From positions 620,001 to 684,000 of the forward strand of contig NZ_VTHB01000002.1 in NCBI RefSeq assembly GCF_009729205.1: DNA of 64,000 nucleotides. The letters run 5' to 3'. Below are positions 62,788-64,000 of the stretch, in pieces (the first letter of the stretch is position 1; every line of letters starts with the position of its first letter). The position numbers and the translations under genes are program-made. A model generated the notes under the pieces. It did not search any database. It saw only the letters and a program-made list of their open reading frames with translations, and was not told the DNA's origin. The stretch is from Mycobacteroides sp. CBMA 271. GTDB lineage: Bacteria; Actinomycetota; Actinomycetes; Mycobacteriales; Mycobacteriaceae.

Positions 62788-64000
62788 GTCGGTCCGGTTT
62801 CGGTCGCGCGAAAACCCTTGTTGGCCACCAGAACCAGGTTCCCAGCAGTCGAACGAGTGCCGGCACGATGAACGACCGCACAATCAAGGTGTCGAGCAAC
62901 AGGCCGATGCACACGGTGGTACCCACCTGGCCGATGGTGCGCAGATCACTCGACAACATGGCCAGCATGGTGAAGGCGAAGACCAAACCCGCGGAAGTCA
63001 CCACCCCACCGGTACTTCCGAGCGCACGGATCAGGCCGGTGTTCAACCCGGCGTGCGTCTCCTCTTTAAGTCGGGCGATTAGCAGCAGGTTGTAGTCCGA
63101 CCCCACCGCCACCAGGATGATGAACGTCAGGGGCAAGATCAACCAGTGCAGTGGCAGCCCGACAAGATGCTGCCAGATGAGCACCGACAGCCCGAAGGCT
63201 CCCGCGAACGAGAACGCCACCGTTCCGATAATCACGAAGGGGGCCACCAGGCTTCGCGTGATCACCATCATGATCAAGAAGATCAGCGTGAAGGCGGCGA
63301 TCGCCGCGATGAGCAGATCGGACGCGGCGTACTGCTTGATGTCCTTGTTATTAGACCCCGCGCCGCCGATATAGACCTTGGACCCGGCCAACGAGGTCTC
63401 CTTCAACGCCGTGGTGATGGCGTTGGGGAAATCGTTGACGTGCTCGATACCTTCCGGCCCCATGGCATTTCCCATGTGGGTGACGATGAACCGGGCCGCC
63501 TTGCCATCCGGCGACATCATCAGTGTCATACCGGTTTTGATGTCCTCGTTGTCGAATGCCTCGTGCGGTATGTAGAAGAAGTCGTCGCTGCGGGATGCGT
63601 CGAAGTCATTGCCGACGTTGATCATGTCGTCGAAGGTCTGGTTCGTGGCCGTGGCCTGCAGATTCGTTTGGCCGTAGGTGTTGACGATGAGGGACTGCAG
63701 GGCCTCCTGGTCATTGGCCGTGAGCTTCAGCAGCGCGACCATCTGCGGCATCAGCTTGTCCACGGCTTCGAGGGAGCCCACGGCGTCTTTGATGTCGGCT
63801 GCCAGTTTGTCGATGCTGTCGAGCATGTCGAACAGCGATCTGAAGGACCAGCAGACGGGGACGTCGAAACAGTGTGGCTCCCAATAGAAATAGTTGCGCA
63901 GTGGACGCATGAAGTCGTCCAGGTTCGAGACCTTCTCGTTCATGTCCTGGGTGACCTGCTGCATGTCCTCCATCGTCACGACGGTGTTGTGCAGTTCGTC
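62747..64000 (-). CDS. MmpL family RND transporter, C-terminal part (cut by right edge)
   Basis: 418 residues are visible, open to base 64000 and continuing outside. The second extracytoplasmic domain (NYFYWEPHC segment) and the C-terminal TM block with [15 protein letters not shown] (Asp-Tyr proton relay) mark it as MmpL4/5-like. Its C terminus, VFARPKPDRLRRQ, differs from the other MmpL in the window. It has no MmpS gene visible in the window; one may lie beyond the edge. Confidence 0.93.
   Translation of the reverse strand, partial: DELHNTVVTMEDMQQVTQDMNEKVSNLDDFMRPLRNYFYWEPHCFDVPVCWSFRSLFDMLDSIDKLAADIKDAVGSLEAVDKLMPQMVALLKLTANDQEALQSLIVNTYGQTNLQATATNQTFDDMINVGNDFDASRSDDFFYIPHEAFDNEDIKTGMTLMMSPDGKAARFIVTHMGNAMGPEGIEHVNDFPNAITTALKETSLAGSKVYIGGAGSNNKDIKQYAASDLLIAAIAAFTLIFLIMMVITRSLVAPFVIIGTVAFSFAGAFGLSVLIWQHLVGLPLHWLILPLTFIILVAVGSDYNLLLIARLKEETHAGLNTGLIRALGSTGGVVTSAGLVFAFTMLAMLSSDLRTIGQVGTTVCIGLLLDTLIVRSFIVPALVRLLGTWFWWPTRVFARPKPDRLRRQVGAESSATR

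Overview
The window is chromosomal DNA of a rapid-growing mycobacterium, most likely of the Mycobacteroides (abscessus/chelonae) group. This is inferred from GC-rich codon use, four MmpL transporters with two MmpS partners, a mycobacterial hemophore-family protein, a WhiB protein, DUF3159, a carboxylic acid reductase and many small TetR/MerR/HxlR-controlled units. No rRNA, tRNA, insertion sequence, integrase or CRISPR array was seen. Genes are dense, and many neighbouring units are divergent or convergent with small overlaps.

Layout. 0-2 kb: a methyltransferase running off the left edge, divergent from a WS/DGAT-like acyltransferase. 2-8.8 kb: mmpS-mmpL-mmpL-hemophore unit on the minus strand with an upstream palindrome. 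9-16 kb: a DoxX-like membrane protein, a secretory-type lipase and carboxylic acid reductase. 15.7-18 kb: a thiol/sulfide methylation-type unit (SAM methyltransferase, ArsR-rhodanese regulator, MddA-like methyltransferase). 18-20.4 kb: K+/H+ antiporter and TrkA-type protein. 20.6-23.6 kb: FAD oxidoreductase, amidohydrolase and small membrane proteins. 23.6-29.6 kb: MerR with an S9 peptidase, DUF3159, membrane-anchored Mrr-like nuclease, bile-acid-symporter-like transporter and LysR. 29.6-34 kb: DoxD/DoxA protein, small LpqS-like protein, SnoaL-like protein, P450 and TetR. 34-43 kb: RibD-C/HxlR pair, Kup, Dps, secreted thioredoxin-fold protein, M20 hydrolase, DAO and GH16.

41.9-47.6 kb holds the most interesting unit. 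It has an SQR-like flavoprotein and a DsbA-fold protein on one side, an MmpS/MmpL pair on the other, and a CsoR/CstR-type repressor downstream. A perfect 20-bp mirrored inverted repeat sits in the divergent promoter region, and a 10-4-10 palindrome of the same type lies before the repressor gene. The repressor keeps two cysteines but lacks the copper-binding histidine, which suggests a persulfide-sensing regulon that includes an RND-type MmpL exporter.

47.6-64 kb: PPOX flavoprotein, TetR/SDR pair with paired operators, two patatin-like phospholipases, MBL hydrolase, lipoprotein, nitroreductase, degenerate ABC ATPase plus YhgE/Pip protein, beta-lactamase-fold lipoprotein, WhiB, membrane protein plus PF10118 metal-dependent hydrolase, TetR, a Tat-type cupin and the C-terminal part of a fourth MmpL cut by the right edge.

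Sulfur and redox chemistry recurs across the window in separate units (ArsR-rhodanese/MddA, DoxDA, SQR/CstR). Function assignments rest on motifs and family resemblance read by eye; no database search was run.
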